A stretch of 10,238 nucleotides of DNA from Enterobacteriaceae bacterium UBA3516 (GTDB taxonomy: Bacteria; Pseudomonadota; Gammaproteobacteria; Enterobacterales; Enterobacteriaceae), in the NCBI GenBank assembly GCA_002377245.1, contig DFPL01000059.1:1-10238 (forward strand). The letters run 5' to 3'. The notes below the pieces were generated by a model that was not told where the DNA came from, did no database searches, and saw only the letters and a list, made by a program, of their open reading frames with translations. Of this stretch, positions 1-7,180 are shown piece after piece (position 1 is the stretch's first letter; every line of letters begins with the position of its first letter). Made by a program: the position numbers and the translations under genes.

Positions 1-303
1 CTGCTGGCGGACAGCCCGCGTGGCTATGAACTGCTCAACAGTGCGATGAACGACAGTGGTAAACGGGCGGCGATTTATGGATCGGTGTCGGTAATCCGTG
101 AGTCGGGTGTGAACGGCCTGCGAGTCGGCGATATTTATTACGTGGGTCATCTGCCGTGGTTCGAACGTATCTGGTATGCCCTGGCGAACCACCCGGTGCT
201 GCTGGCGATTCTGGCGGCAGTGAGCGTCGTGTTGCTGGCCTGGGTGCTGTGGCGTCTGCTGCGGATTATTAGCCGCCGTCGTCTCGACCCGGACCACGAG
301 TAA
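1..303 (+). CDS. bcsB: Cellulose synthase regulatory subunit BcsB, C-terminal 100 residues (5' end outside window)
   Basis: The reading frame is open from base 1 to the TAA at 301-303, so this is the 3' end of a longer gene. The visible part ends a periplasmic domain (LLADSPRGYELL...GSVSVIRESGVNGLRVGDIYYVG). An amphipathic stretch follows (LPWFERIWYALANH), then one hydrophobic segment at about window residues 63-82 and a basic tail (RIISRRR). In the BcsA-BcsB complex this region is the interface helix and transmembrane anchor that hold periplasmic BcsB against the catalytic subunit BcsA in the inner membrane. It is recognised by resemblance to the E. coli BcsB C-terminus and by being followed at once by bcsZ and bcsC, the standard bcsABZC order. 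The next start is only 3-6 bases past the stop, which suggests translational coupling. The N-terminal carbohydrate-binding domains cannot be assessed here. Confidence 0.95.
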   Translation: MLADSPRGYELLNSAMNDSGKRAAIYGSVSVIRESGVNGLRVGDIYYVGHLPWFERIWYALANHPVLLAILAAVSVVLLAWVLWRLLRIISRRRLDPDHE

Positions 304-309
304 GTTGTG

Positions 310-1389
310 ATGAAAGCGCTACGCTTGATAGTGATGGCGGCGCTGATGCTGGCGGCGGTGCAGGTTCGCGCCGCCTGTAGCTGGCCGGCCTGGGAGAACT
401 TCAAACAGCACTACATCAGTGATGGCGGGCGGGTCATCGATCCCAGCGATGCCCGCAAAATCACCACCTCTGAAGGGCAAAGTTACGCCCTGTTTTTTGC
501 CCTCGCCGCCAACGATCGGCAGGCGTTTGACCTCCTCCTGAACTGGACGCAAAACAATCTGGCGCAGGGAGATTTGAGCGCCCACCTCCCGGCCTGGCTG
601 TGGGGCAAGAAAAACGACAATGACTGGGCGGTGCTCGACGATAATTCCGCTGCGGATGGCGACGTCTGGATAGCCTGGTCGCTGCTGGAAGCCGGGCGAT
701 TATGGAACATGCCGGCGTACAGCCGAACAGGTAAAGCGCTGTTGTCGCGTATTGCCAAAGAAGAGGTTGTCACCGTGCCGGGTCTGGGTTCGATGCTATT
801 ACCCGGTCGTGTCGGTTTTGCAGATAAAGCGGTCTGGCGCTTTAACCCAAGCTATTTACCGCCGCAGTTGGCGCAATATTTTAGCCGCTATGGCGCGCCC
901 TGGACCACGCTGCGTGAAACCAACCTGCGCCTGCTTCTTGAGACCGCGCCAAAAGGATTTTCACCGGACTGGGTGCGTTATCAAAAAAACAGCGGCTGGC
1001 AGCTTAAGTCCGAGAAAACCCTTGTCAGTAATTACGATGCCATTCGCGTTTATGGCTGGGTGGGCATGATGCATGACAAGGACCCGCAAAAGGCCCGTTT
1101 GCTGACGCGGCTTAAACCGATGGCAGCACTGGTTGCCAAAAACGGCCTGCCGCCAGAAGAGGTGGACGTGGCCACCGGCAAAGCGAAGGGCGACGGCCCG
1201 CCGGGGTTCTCCGCCATGCTGCTGCCGTTTTTACAAGACCGTGACGCCCAGGCAATACAGCGCCAGCGCGTGGCAGACCATTTTCCCGGCAACGATGCCT
1301 ATTACAATTACGTCCTGGCGCTGTTTGGTCAGGGCTGGGACGAGCACCGTTTCCGCTTCACCCCTCGTGGTGAGTTACAACCTGACTGA
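310..1389 (+). CDS. bcsZ: Periplasmic endo-1,4-beta-glucanase (cellulase) BcsZ, GH8 family
   Basis: BcsZ hydrolyses beta-1,4-glucan in the periplasm and is required for, or tunes, cellulose output by the Bcs machine. The 359-residue product starts with a signal peptide (MKALRLIVMAALMLAAVQVRA, cut before ACSW). The GH8 domain fills the rest. Glu55 in TTSEGQSY and Asp243 in NYDAIRVY sit at the numbers of the E. coli general acid and base, so the enzyme should be active. Other family landmarks are LPAWLWGKK, DGDVWIAWSLLEAGRLW, RFNPSYLPP and APWTTLRETN. A GTG at 307 would add one residue; ATG 310 is preferred because it matches E. coli numbering. No strong ribosome binding site is visible, which fits coupling to bcsB. 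The Cys at residue 23 is not in a lipobox (R-A-A-C). The protein stops after GELQPD, nine residues earlier than E. coli BcsZ as I remember it, because TGA replaces a Trp codon. Confidence 0.96.
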   Translation: MKALRLIVMAALMLAAVQVRAACSWPAWENFKQHYISDGGRVIDPSDARKITTSEGQSYALFFALAANDRQAFDLLLNWTQNNLAQGDLSAHLPAWLWGKKNDNDWAVLDDNSAADGDVWIAWSLLEAGRLWNMPAYSRTGKALLSRIAKEEVVTVPGLGSMLLPGRVGFADKAVWRFNPSYLPPQLAQYFSRYGAPWTTLRETNLRLLLETAPKGFSPDWVRYQKNSGWQLKSEKTLVSNYDAIRVYGWVGMMHDKDPQKARLLTRLKPMAALVAKNGLPPEEVDVATGKAKGDGPPGFSAMLLPFLQDRDAQAIQRQRVADHFPGNDAYYNYVLALFGQGWDEHRFRFTPRGELQPD

Positions 1390-1416
1390 GGCCAGGCATG
1401 CGCAACTTCTCATTGA
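1387..1416 (+). other. Vestigial bcsZ C-terminal tail beyond a TGA stop, overlapping bcsC start
   Basis: Past the bcsZ stop (TGA 1387-1389), the same frame reads GQACATSH and then a second TGA at 1414-1416. E. coli BcsZ, as recalled, ends in PDWGQECANSH. The TGA thus stands where TGG (Trp) is expected, and the old tail is still nearly intact, with the old stop in place. From 1398 onward the bases also encode the start of bcsC in another frame, which alone could preserve much of the tail. The direct evidence outside that overlap is mainly the Gly-Gln pair and the matching length. The G of the new stop codon also belongs to the GAGG that serves as the bcsC ribosome binding site (1388-1391). Confidence 0.7.
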
Positions 1417-4400
1417 GTCTTCTGAGTTTATCGCTGGGTATCGCTCTGATGCCCATTGCCCATGCGGCTCCGTCCGCACAGCAACAACTGCTGGAGCAGG
1501 TGCGCCTGGGGGAGACCAGTAAACGCGAAGATCTTGTGCGCCAGTCGCTCTATCGTCTGGAGCTCATGGCACCCGATGACCCGGACGTGATTGCCGCGCG
1601 CCTGCGCTATCTGTTACGCCAGGGCGACAGCGCGGGCGCCCAGAAACAGCTCGACCGGCTGGCCACGCTTGCCCCGACATCTTCCGCCTATAAAGCGTCG
1701 AAAACGCAGATGACGCTGTCGACCCCACAAGGACGTCAGGCGTTGCAGCAGGCCCGCCTGCAGGCGGCGACCGGGCATGCGCCAGAAGCCATTGCCGCCT
1801 ATGAAAGTCTGTTTAATGGCGCGCCGCCTGACGGTGACCTGGCGACTGAATACTGGAGCCAGGTCGCTAAAATTCCGGCCCGCCATACTGAAGCGGTGAA
1901 TCAATTAAAAGCCATTAATGCCAGCAGCCCCGGCAACGCCGATCTGCAAAGCGCGCTTGCGCGGATGCTGATTGCGGACGGGCGAAGCGAAGAGGGCTAT
2001 GCCGTCCTTGAGCAGATGGCGAAAAATAATACCGGACGCGATGCCGCTGCGGTCATCTGGTATCAGCAAATTCAGGGCATGACGGTCAGTGACAACAGCG
2101 TCGCGGCGCTGAAGCGTTTTTTAAGCGTCTTTAGCGAAGGAGATACCGTTGTGGCGGCGCGCCAGCAGTTGGATGCGCAGCAGAAGCAGCTGGCCGATCC
2201 TGAATTCCGTGCACGGGCACGCGGCCTGGCCGCCGTGGAAGCCGGCAAGGGCGGCAGTGCGGTTGCGGAGTTGCAGCAGGCGGTCAGTAAAAATCATCAG
2301 GACAGCGAAGCCGTCGGCGCGCTGGGCCAGGCTTACTCCCAGCGCGGGGATCGCGCCAGCGCGGTGGCGCCGTTTGAAAAGGCCATTGCGCTCGATCCGA
2401 ACAGTGATAACCGGGGCAAATGGGACAGCCTGCTCAAGGTCAACCGCTACTGGCTGCTGATTCAGCAGGGCGACGCGCAGCTGGCAGCGAAAAATCCCGA
2501 CCAGGCAGAACGCTATTATCAACGGGCCAGAAGCATAGATAACACCGACAGCTACGCGGTGCTGGGGCTGGGCGATGCGGCGATGGCACGTAATGATTCG
2601 GCGTCCGCAGAACGTTTTTACCAGCAGGCACTGCGCATGGACAGAGGGAACACCAACGCCGTGCGTGGTCTTGCCAATATCTATCGTGCGCAGTCAGCGG
2701 AGAAAGCGACCGCCTTTATCCAGACGCTCTCCGCCAGCCAGCGACGCAGCATTGATGATATTGAACGCAGCATGACCAACGACACTCTCTCACAAGAGGC
2801 GGAGCGTCTGGAGAATCAGGGGAATTTTGCCCAGGCCGCAGAACTGCAACGTCGCCGTCTTGCGCTGGACCCTGGCAGCGTGTGGGTGAACTACCGTCTG
2901 GCAAGCGATCTGCGCGCCGCCGGGCAGCAAATTGCCGCCGATGCACAGATGCGTAATCTGGCCCGTGAAAAGCCAGGCGATGCCGAGCAGGTGTACGCGT
3001 ATGGGCTCTATCTTTCCGGTAATAATCAGGAAAGCGCCGCCCTTGCCCACCTGAATACGCTGCCGAAAGCGAAGTGGAACAGTAACATTCAGGAGCTGGC
3101 AAACCGGCTGGAATCTAACCAGATGCTGGCGCGGGCCAATCAGCTTCGCGACGGCGGGCATGAAGCCGAGGCGGAAGCCTTCCTCAGGCAACAACCGGAC
3201 TCGACCCGCATCGAACTGACGCTGGCGGACTGGGCGCAACAGCGGGGTGACAACAGCGAAGCAACGTCCCGCTATCAGTCTGTACTGGCACGTGAACCGG
3301 CCAATGACGATGCGCTGCTGGGGCTGGCGGAAATCTATGCGGCAGAGGGTAACCGCATGGCGGCGCGCGAGACGCTGGCGAAACTGCCAGCACCGGCACC
3401 GACGGTCATCCCCTCCATCAATACTGAGCGCCGTGTCGCGCTGGTACAGGCTCAACTGGGCGACACCCAACGTGCGCAGCAGACCTTCGAAAGCATCGTG
3501 CCGCGGGCAAAATCTCAGCCTCCCTCCATGGAGAGCGCGCTGGTGTTGCGTGATGCTGCCCGTTTCCAGGCGAGCACCGGCCAGCCAAAACAGGCGCTGG
3601 ACACCTATAAAGAGGCGATGATCGCTGCCGGAATTACCCCCTCGCGTCCTGCCAGCAATGACGCCTTTACCCTGCTAACGCGTAACGACGCGCGAGATGA
3701 CTGGTTGAAACGCGGTGTACGCAGCGATGCCGCTGACCTCTATCGTCAACAGGATGTTAATGTCACTCTGCAACATAACTACTGGGGCTCCAGCGGGACC
3801 GGCGGTTATTCCGATCTGAAAGCGCACACCACAATGCTGCAGGCTGATGCGCCGCTGGCGGACGGGCGGATGTTCTTCCGTACTGACAGGGTCACCATGA
3901 ATGCCGGTACCTTTGCAAAAGATTCAGACGGTAGCTGGTCGCCCAACTGGGGGACCTGTAATTTATCGGATTGCGTCTCCGGGCACCGTACCCAGAAAGA
4001 TACCGGTGCCAGCGTTGCCGTGGGGTGGCGCAACGACACCTGGGATATGGATATCGGCACCACGCCAATCGGTTTTAATGTGGTCGATGTGGTCGGCGGC
4101 CTTAGCTACAGCGATGATATCGGGCAGATTGGCTACACGCTGAACGTCCATCGTCGTCCGGTATCCAGTTCGCTGCTGGCCTTTGGCGGCCAGCAAGATA
4201 ATGCCCATGATGATCACCCTGGCACCACCTGGGGCGGTGTTCGCGCAAACGGGGCGACGGCCAGCATGAGTTACGATCGCGGGGAGGCGAACGGCGTTTG
4301 GGCCTCGCTCGGGGCTGACCAACTGACGGGGAAAAACGTCGCCGATAACTGGCGCGTGCGCTGGATGGCGGGTTACTACTACAAACTGATTAACGAGAAT

Positions 4401-4889
4401 AATCGCCGGGTGACCGTCGGTCTGAGCAATATGATCTGGCACTATGATAAGGATCTGAGCCACTACACTCTGGGCCAGGGCGGTTACTACAGCCCGCAAG
4501 AGTACCTGTCCTTTGCCGTGCCGGTGACCTGGCGGCAGCGCACCGAAAACTGGTCATGGGAAGTGGGAGGCTCGGTCTCCTGGTCACATTCACGCAGTGC
4601 GTCGCAGCCAAGCTACCCTCTGATGGGGCTGATTCCTGCCGCCTACAAAGCGGATGCCAGAGACGCCATTGAGAGCGGCGGTTCATCCCGCGGTGTGGGT
4701 TATACGGCGCAGGCGCTGGTTGAGCGGAGAATTACCTCCAACTGGTCGGTAGGGCTCGGCGTGAATATTCAACAGGCAAAAGACTACACCCCAAGCCAGG
4801 GCATGATGTTTGTCCGCTATTCCGCAGGCGGATGGCAGGGCGATATGGATATGCCGCCGCAAACGCTGACCCCGTATGCTGACTGGTAA
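1398..4889 (+). CDS. bcsC: Cellulose synthase outer-membrane secretion protein BcsC (TPR scaffold plus export barrel)
   Basis: BcsC carries the cellulose chain from BcsA-BcsB across the periplasm and out through the outer membrane. The 1163-residue product is close to the E. coli length of about 1157. It has a signal peptide (residues 1-23, cut at AHA before APSAQQQLLEQ). A long alpha-helical TPR region follows, with clear repeats at about 302-337 (EAVGALGQAYSQRGDRASAV) and 385-421 (YAVLGLGDAAMARNDSASAE), and another at about 638-664. The linker (LKRGVRSDAADLYRQQD, from about 770) leads into the BcsC beta-barrel domain at about 785-1163, rich in alternating aromatic strands (YWGSSGTGGYSDLKAHTTM, NRRVTVGLSNMIWHYDKDL, GGYYSPQEYLSF). 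It ends in an aromatic residue (YADW), as outer-membrane barrels usually do. Cys854 and Cys859 in WGTCNLSDC could form a disulphide in an early barrel loop; E. coli has the same pair as I recall it. Start ATG 1398 has GAGG six bases upstream and lies eight bases past bcsZ. Confidence 0.97.
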   Translation: MRNFSLSLLSLSLGIALMPIAHAAPSAQQQLLEQVRLGETSKREDLVRQSLYRLELMAPDDPDVIAARLRYLLRQGDSAGAQKQLDRLATLAPTSSAYKASKTQMTLSTPQGRQALQQARLQAATGHAPEAIAAYESLFNGAPPDGDLATEYWSQVAKIPARHTEAVNQLKAINASSPGNADLQSALARMLIADGRSEEGYAVLEQMAKNNTGRDAAAVIWYQQIQGMTVSDNSVAALKRFLSVFSEGDTVVAARQQLDAQQKQLADPEFRARARGLAAVEAGKGGSAVAELQQAVSKNHQDSEAVGALGQAYSQRGDRASAVAPFEKAIALDPNSDNRGKWDSLLKVNRYWLLIQQGDAQLAAKNPDQAERYYQRARSIDNTDSYAVLGLGDAAMARNDSASAERFYQQALRMDRGNTNAVRGLANIYRAQSAEKATAFIQTLSASQRRSIDDIERSMTNDTLSQEAERLENQGNFAQAAELQRRRLALDPGSVWVNYRLASDLRAAGQQIAADAQMRNLAREKPGDAEQVYAYGLYLSGNNQESAALAHLNTLPKAKWNSNIQELANRLESNQMLARANQLRDGGHEAEAEAFLRQQPDSTRIELTLADWAQQRGDNSEATSRYQSVLAREPANDDALLGLAEIYAAEGNRMAARETLAKLPAPAPTVIPSINTERRVALVQAQLGDTQRAQQTFESIVPRAKSQPPSMESALVLRDAARFQASTGQPKQALDTYKEAMIAAGITPSRPASNDAFTLLTRNDARDDWLKRGVRSDAADLYRQQDVNVTLQHNYWGSSGTGGYSDLKAHTTMLQADAPLADGRMFFRTDRVTMNAGTFAKDSDGSWSPNWGTCNLSDCVSGHRTQKDTGASVAVGWRNDTWDMDIGTTPIGFNVVDVVGGLSYSDDIGQIGYTLNVHRRPVSSSLLAFGGQQDNAHDDHPGTTWGGVRANGATASMSYDRGEANGVWASLGADQLTGKNVADNWRVRWMAGYYYKLINENNRRVTVGLSNMIWHYDKDLSHYTLGQGGYYSPQEYLSFAVPVTWRQRTENWSWEVGGSVSWSHSRSASQPSYPLMGLIPAAYKADARDAIESGGSSRGVGYTAQALVERRITSNWSVGLGVNIQQAKDYTPSQGMMFVRYSAGGWQGDMDMPPQTLTPYADW

Positions 4890-4892
4890 AAT

Positions 4893-4940
4893 AAGGAGTT
4901 TTCCTGGGTGTACAAACTGTTCACCGGTTTAGCTCAATAA
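4893..4940 (+). other. Strong Shine-Dalgarno followed by a possible 10-codon mini-ORF
   Basis: AAGGAG (4893-4898), the best ribosome binding site in the window, lies just after the bcsC stop. Nine bases later a GTG at 4908 opens a frame MYKLFTGLAQ that stops at TAA 4938-4940. No known gene fits. It may be a remnant, a small translated leader or chance. No bioinformatic family can be assigned to so short a peptide. Confidence 0.15.
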
Positions 4941-4950
4941 GGGCGCGATA

Positions 4951-4968
4951 GAGTATACTCTGGCGGCA
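4951..4968 (+). promoter_or_regulatory. Candidate pdeK promoter (-10 TATACT inside palindrome GAGTATACTC)
   Basis: TATACT at 4954-4959 matches the -10 consensus at five of six bases. It sits in a perfect 10-base palindrome, GAGTATACTC (4951-4960). No good -35 hexamer lies 16-18 bases upstream, where the sequence is TTTAGCTCA. It could therefore be a sigma-S type or activator-dependent promoter, or no promoter at all. Transcription would start near 4966 and give a leader of about 50 bases. No terminator is visible between bcsC and this point, so read-through from the bcs operon is also possible. Confidence 0.35.
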
Positions 4969-5005
4969 GTGTCCTGAGCCGAAGACCTGCTTTTTGTGTA
5001 TCTCT

Positions 5006-5019
5006 GGAGAGTCAACTTG
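5006..5019 (+). promoter_or_regulatory. Ribosome binding site GGAGAG selecting the TTG start of pdeK
   Basis: GGAG (5006-5009) lies seven bases before TTG 5017-5019. The in-frame GTG at 4996 is preceded only by CTGCTTTTT, with no purine-rich site. The protein from TTG reads (M)RVSRSLTIKQM, the same N-terminus as E. coli PdeK as I recall it. The TTG is therefore the likely start and may keep expression low. Confidence 0.75.
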
Positions 5020-7023
5020 CGTGTCAGCCGTTCTTTAACCATTAAACAGATGGCTGCGGTATTTGCCGTGGCGATGGTGTTTATTTTGATTTTTTGCGTG
5101 ACTTTGCTGTTTCACTTTGTTCAGCAAAACCGCTACAACACGGCTACGCAACTGGAAAGTATTGCCCGCTCGGTACGTGAACCCCTGTCGGAAGCTATTC
5201 TGAAAGCCGACATCCCCGAAGCGGAAGCCATTATCAGGCAAATTAAGCCCGCAGGGGTGGTCAGTCGCGCCGACGTGGTGCTGCCCAATCAATTCCAGGC
5301 ATTACGGGTGCGCTTTATTCCAGAACGTCCGGTGCCGATGATGCTGGCGCGCGTCTTCGAACTGCCGATCCAGATTTCGCTCCCCATCTATTCCCTGCAA
5401 CGCCCTGCGAACCCTCAGCCGCTGGCTTACCTGGTGCTGGAGGCGGACTCTTATCGGGTCTACAAATTTGTGATGAGTACGCTTTCTACGTTAGTAACTG
5501 CTTACTTACTTCTGACGCTGATTATGACGGTGTCTATCACCTGGTGTATTAACCGTTTGATTGTGCATCCGCTGCGTAAAATCGCCCGTGAGCTGCATGA
5601 ACTTCCGCTACAGGATCAGTTCGGCCATCAGCTTCCGCTGCCGCGTCACCATCACGATGATGAAATCGGCAGCCTGGTGCGCAGCTATAACCGCAATCAG
5701 CAAAACCTGCTGCGCCAGCACGATGAACTGAATATCCAGTCCATGCAGTTCCCGGTTTCCGATCTGCCCAATAAAGCCTTTTTGATGGCGTTACTTGAGC
5801 AGGTGGTGACCCAACAGAAAACCACCGCGCTGATGTTTGTTGCCTGTGAAACATTGCAGGAGACGGCGGGTGTGCTGAAAGAGGCGCAGCGGGAAATACT
5901 GCTGCTGACGCTGGTCGAGAAACTTAAATCGGTACTGGCGCCGCGCATGGTGCTGACCCAGGTCAGCGCGTATGATTTTGCGATCGTCGCGCATGGGGTG
6001 AAAGAGCCCTGGCATGCCATTACGTTGGGCCAGCAAGTGCTCACGGTGATTAATGAGCGTCTGCCGATGCATGGCATCCAGTTGCGCCCAAGCGCCAGCA
6101 TTGGGGTGGCGATGTTCTATGGCGACATGAATGCCGAGCAGTTCTATCGTCGCGCTGCATCAGCAGCCTTTACCGCACGGCGCAAAGGGAAAAATCAGAT
6201 TCAGTTCTTTGACCCCGAGCAGATGGAAGAGGCGCAAAAGCGGCTGACCGAAGAGAGCGATATTCTCAACGCCCTCGACCAGCAGAAATTTGCCATCTGG
6301 CTACAGCCGCAGGTGGATCTCGCGACCGGTCAGGTGGTCAGCGCCGAAGCGCTGCTGCGTATGGAGCAGCCGGACGGAAGCTGGGATCTGCCGGAAGGAT
6401 TAATTGAGCGCATCGAGTCCTGTGGCCTGATGGTGACGGTGGGCTACTGGGTGCTGGAAGAGTCCTGTCGTCTGCTGGCGGCGTGGCAGGAGAAAGGGCT
6501 CACGATGCCGCTGTCGGTCAACCTTTCCGCGTTACAACTGATGCATCACAACATGGTGCCGGACCTGCTTGAACTGCTCAATCGCTACCGTATTCAGCCG
6601 AATAAGCTGATTCTTGAAGTGACGGAGAGTCGCCGCATAGACGACCCCCATGCGGCGGTGGCGATTCTGCGTCCGTTGCGTAATGCCGGGGTGCAAATCG
6701 CACTGGACGACTTTGGTATGGGCTATGCCGGGTTACGCCAACTGCAGCATATGAAGTCGCTGCCGGTTGACCTGCTTAAAATCGACAAGATATTTGTCGA
6801 GGGGCTGCCGGAGGACAGCAGTATGGTGGCCTCCATCATTCATATGGCGCGCAGTCTGGATCTGCAGATTATTGCAGAAGGGGTGGAAACCGAGGCGCAA
6901 CGTGACTGGTTAGCCGGGGCGGGAGTGGAAATGGCGCAGGGCTTTTTATTCGATAAAGCGGTGAGGCCTGAAGCGTTTGAATCACGTTACCTGACCCTTC
7001 CAGATAAGACTGAAAAGGGATGA
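5017..7023 (+). CDS. pdeK: Membrane-anchored c-di-GMP phosphodiesterase PdeK (YhjK/HmsP-like), degenerate GGDEF plus EAL
   Basis: This 668-residue inner-membrane protein should hydrolyse c-di-GMP to pGpG. In order it has a cytoplasmic start (RVSRSLTIKQ), TM1 at about 12-35, a periplasmic domain at about 37-150, TM2 at about 151-178 and a HAMP-like linker. A GGDEF-type domain (about 253-405) follows, with SAYDF at 317-321 in place of GGDEF and no RxxD inhibitory site, so cyclase activity is not expected. The EAL domain (about 415-655) looks complete: Glu444 in EALLR, Asn502 in VNLSALQL, Glu534 in LEVTES, Asp564-Asp565 in DDFGMGY, Lys588 in LKIDK, Glu621 in IAEGVET and Gln641 in AQGFLF. In E. 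coli, PdeK is tied to DgcC in local c-di-GMP control of cellulose; its place just after bcsC fits that role. HmsP of Yersinia is a related biofilm phosphodiesterase. The start is the TTG with GGAGAG upstream. There is a 127-base gap to bcsC. Confidence 0.94.
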   Translation: MRVSRSLTIKQMAAVFAVAMVFILIFCVTLLFHFVQQNRYNTATQLESIARSVREPLSEAILKADIPEAEAIIRQIKPAGVVSRADVVLPNQFQALRVRFIPERPVPMMLARVFELPIQISLPIYSLQRPANPQPLAYLVLEADSYRVYKFVMSTLSTLVTAYLLLTLIMTVSITWCINRLIVHPLRKIARELHELPLQDQFGHQLPLPRHHHDDEIGSLVRSYNRNQQNLLRQHDELNIQSMQFPVSDLPNKAFLMALLEQVVTQQKTTALMFVACETLQETAGVLKEAQREILLLTLVEKLKSVLAPRMVLTQVSAYDFAIVAHGVKEPWHAITLGQQVLTVINERLPMHGIQLRPSASIGVAMFYGDMNAEQFYRRAASAAFTARRKGKNQIQFFDPEQMEEAQKRLTEESDILNALDQQKFAIWLQPQVDLATGQVVSAEALLRMEQPDGSWDLPEGLIERIESCGLMVTVGYWVLEESCRLLAAWQEKGLTMPLSVNLSALQLMHHNMVPDLLELLNRYRIQPNKLILEVTESRRIDDPHAAVAILRPLRNAGVQIALDDFGMGYAGLRQLQHMKSLPVDLLKIDKIFVEGLPEDSSMVASIIHMARSLDLQIIAEGVETEAQRDWLAGAGVEMAQGFLFDKAVRPEAFESRYLTLPDKTEKG

Positions 7024-7061
7024 ATGCAGGCTGGCTTGTACGAGTCAGCTCTAATTTCTTA

Positions 7062-7085
7062 ACATCATTGTTTCAAATTTGATGT
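7062..7085. promoter_or_regulatory. Inverted repeats upstream of dctA, candidate regulator site
   Basis: Two short inverted repeats are nested in the AT-rich stretch before dctA. ACATCA (7062-7067) is matched by TGATGT (7080-7085) across 12 bases. TCAAATTTGA (7073-7082) is a perfect 10-base palindrome. In E. coli, dctA is controlled by the DcuS-DcuR two-component system, CRP and ArcA. I cannot match these repeats convincingly to any of those sites, and no TGTGA-N6-TCACA CRP site is seen. The 157-base gap as a whole (7024-7180) shows no convincing -35/-10 pair; TTGTTT-N17-TATTTC (7068-7096) is a weak candidate. Confidence 0.3.
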
Positions 7086-7125
7086 AAGTTTATTTCTGTC
7101 ATGTTTTACGGGTGTTATTTTTAAT

Positions 7126-7159
7126 CCGCAGGCGCGAGAACTCCCTACAAAGCCTGTGG
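7126..7159 (+). promoter_or_regulatory. Stem-loop in the dctA leader
   Basis: CCGCAGGC (7126-7133) pairs with GCCTGTGG (7152-7159) in eight base pairs, one of them G-U, around an 18-base loop. It ends about ten bases before the dctA ribosome binding site, AAGGA (7170-7174). It could affect mRNA stability or translation; no T tract follows, so it is not a terminator. Its function is unknown. Confidence 0.35.
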
Positions 7160-7180
7160 TTTAAACCTCAAGGACACCCT

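Noticed and set aside
370..381. Cysteine after the BcsZ signal peptide as a possible lipoprotein site
   Set aside because: The preceding residues are Arg-Ala-Ala, which do not fit a lipobox; ordinary signal peptidase cleavage is more likely.
2790..3470. 226-codon open frame on the minus strand inside bcsC
   Set aside because: It lies wholly within the strongly supported bcsC frame, has no recognisable domain, and has a composition typical of antisense shadows in GC-rich genes.
3963..4499. 178-codon minus-strand open frame opposite the BcsC barrel
   Set aside because: It mirrors barrel codons, with no family resemblance and no independent ribosome binding site that I could identify.
4962..4972. 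GGCGGCAGTGT resembles the RfaH ops element GGCGGTAGCGT at 9 of 11 bases
   Set aside because: It would lie at the start point of the candidate promoter rather than within a long leader, and there is no surrounding JUMPstart sequence.
4996..5016. GTG start adding seven residues to PdeK
   Set aside because: It has no Shine-Dalgarno, and the TTG at 5017 has GGAGAG and matches the E. coli N-terminus.
7112..7180. Upstream GTG start adding 23 residues to DctA
   Set aside because: The extension is not like DctA, while ATG 7181 has AAGGA and the conserved N-terminus.
7024..7180. CRP-binding site upstream of dctA
   Set aside because: Expected from E. coli regulation, but no convincing TGTGA-N6-TCACA is present within this gap.
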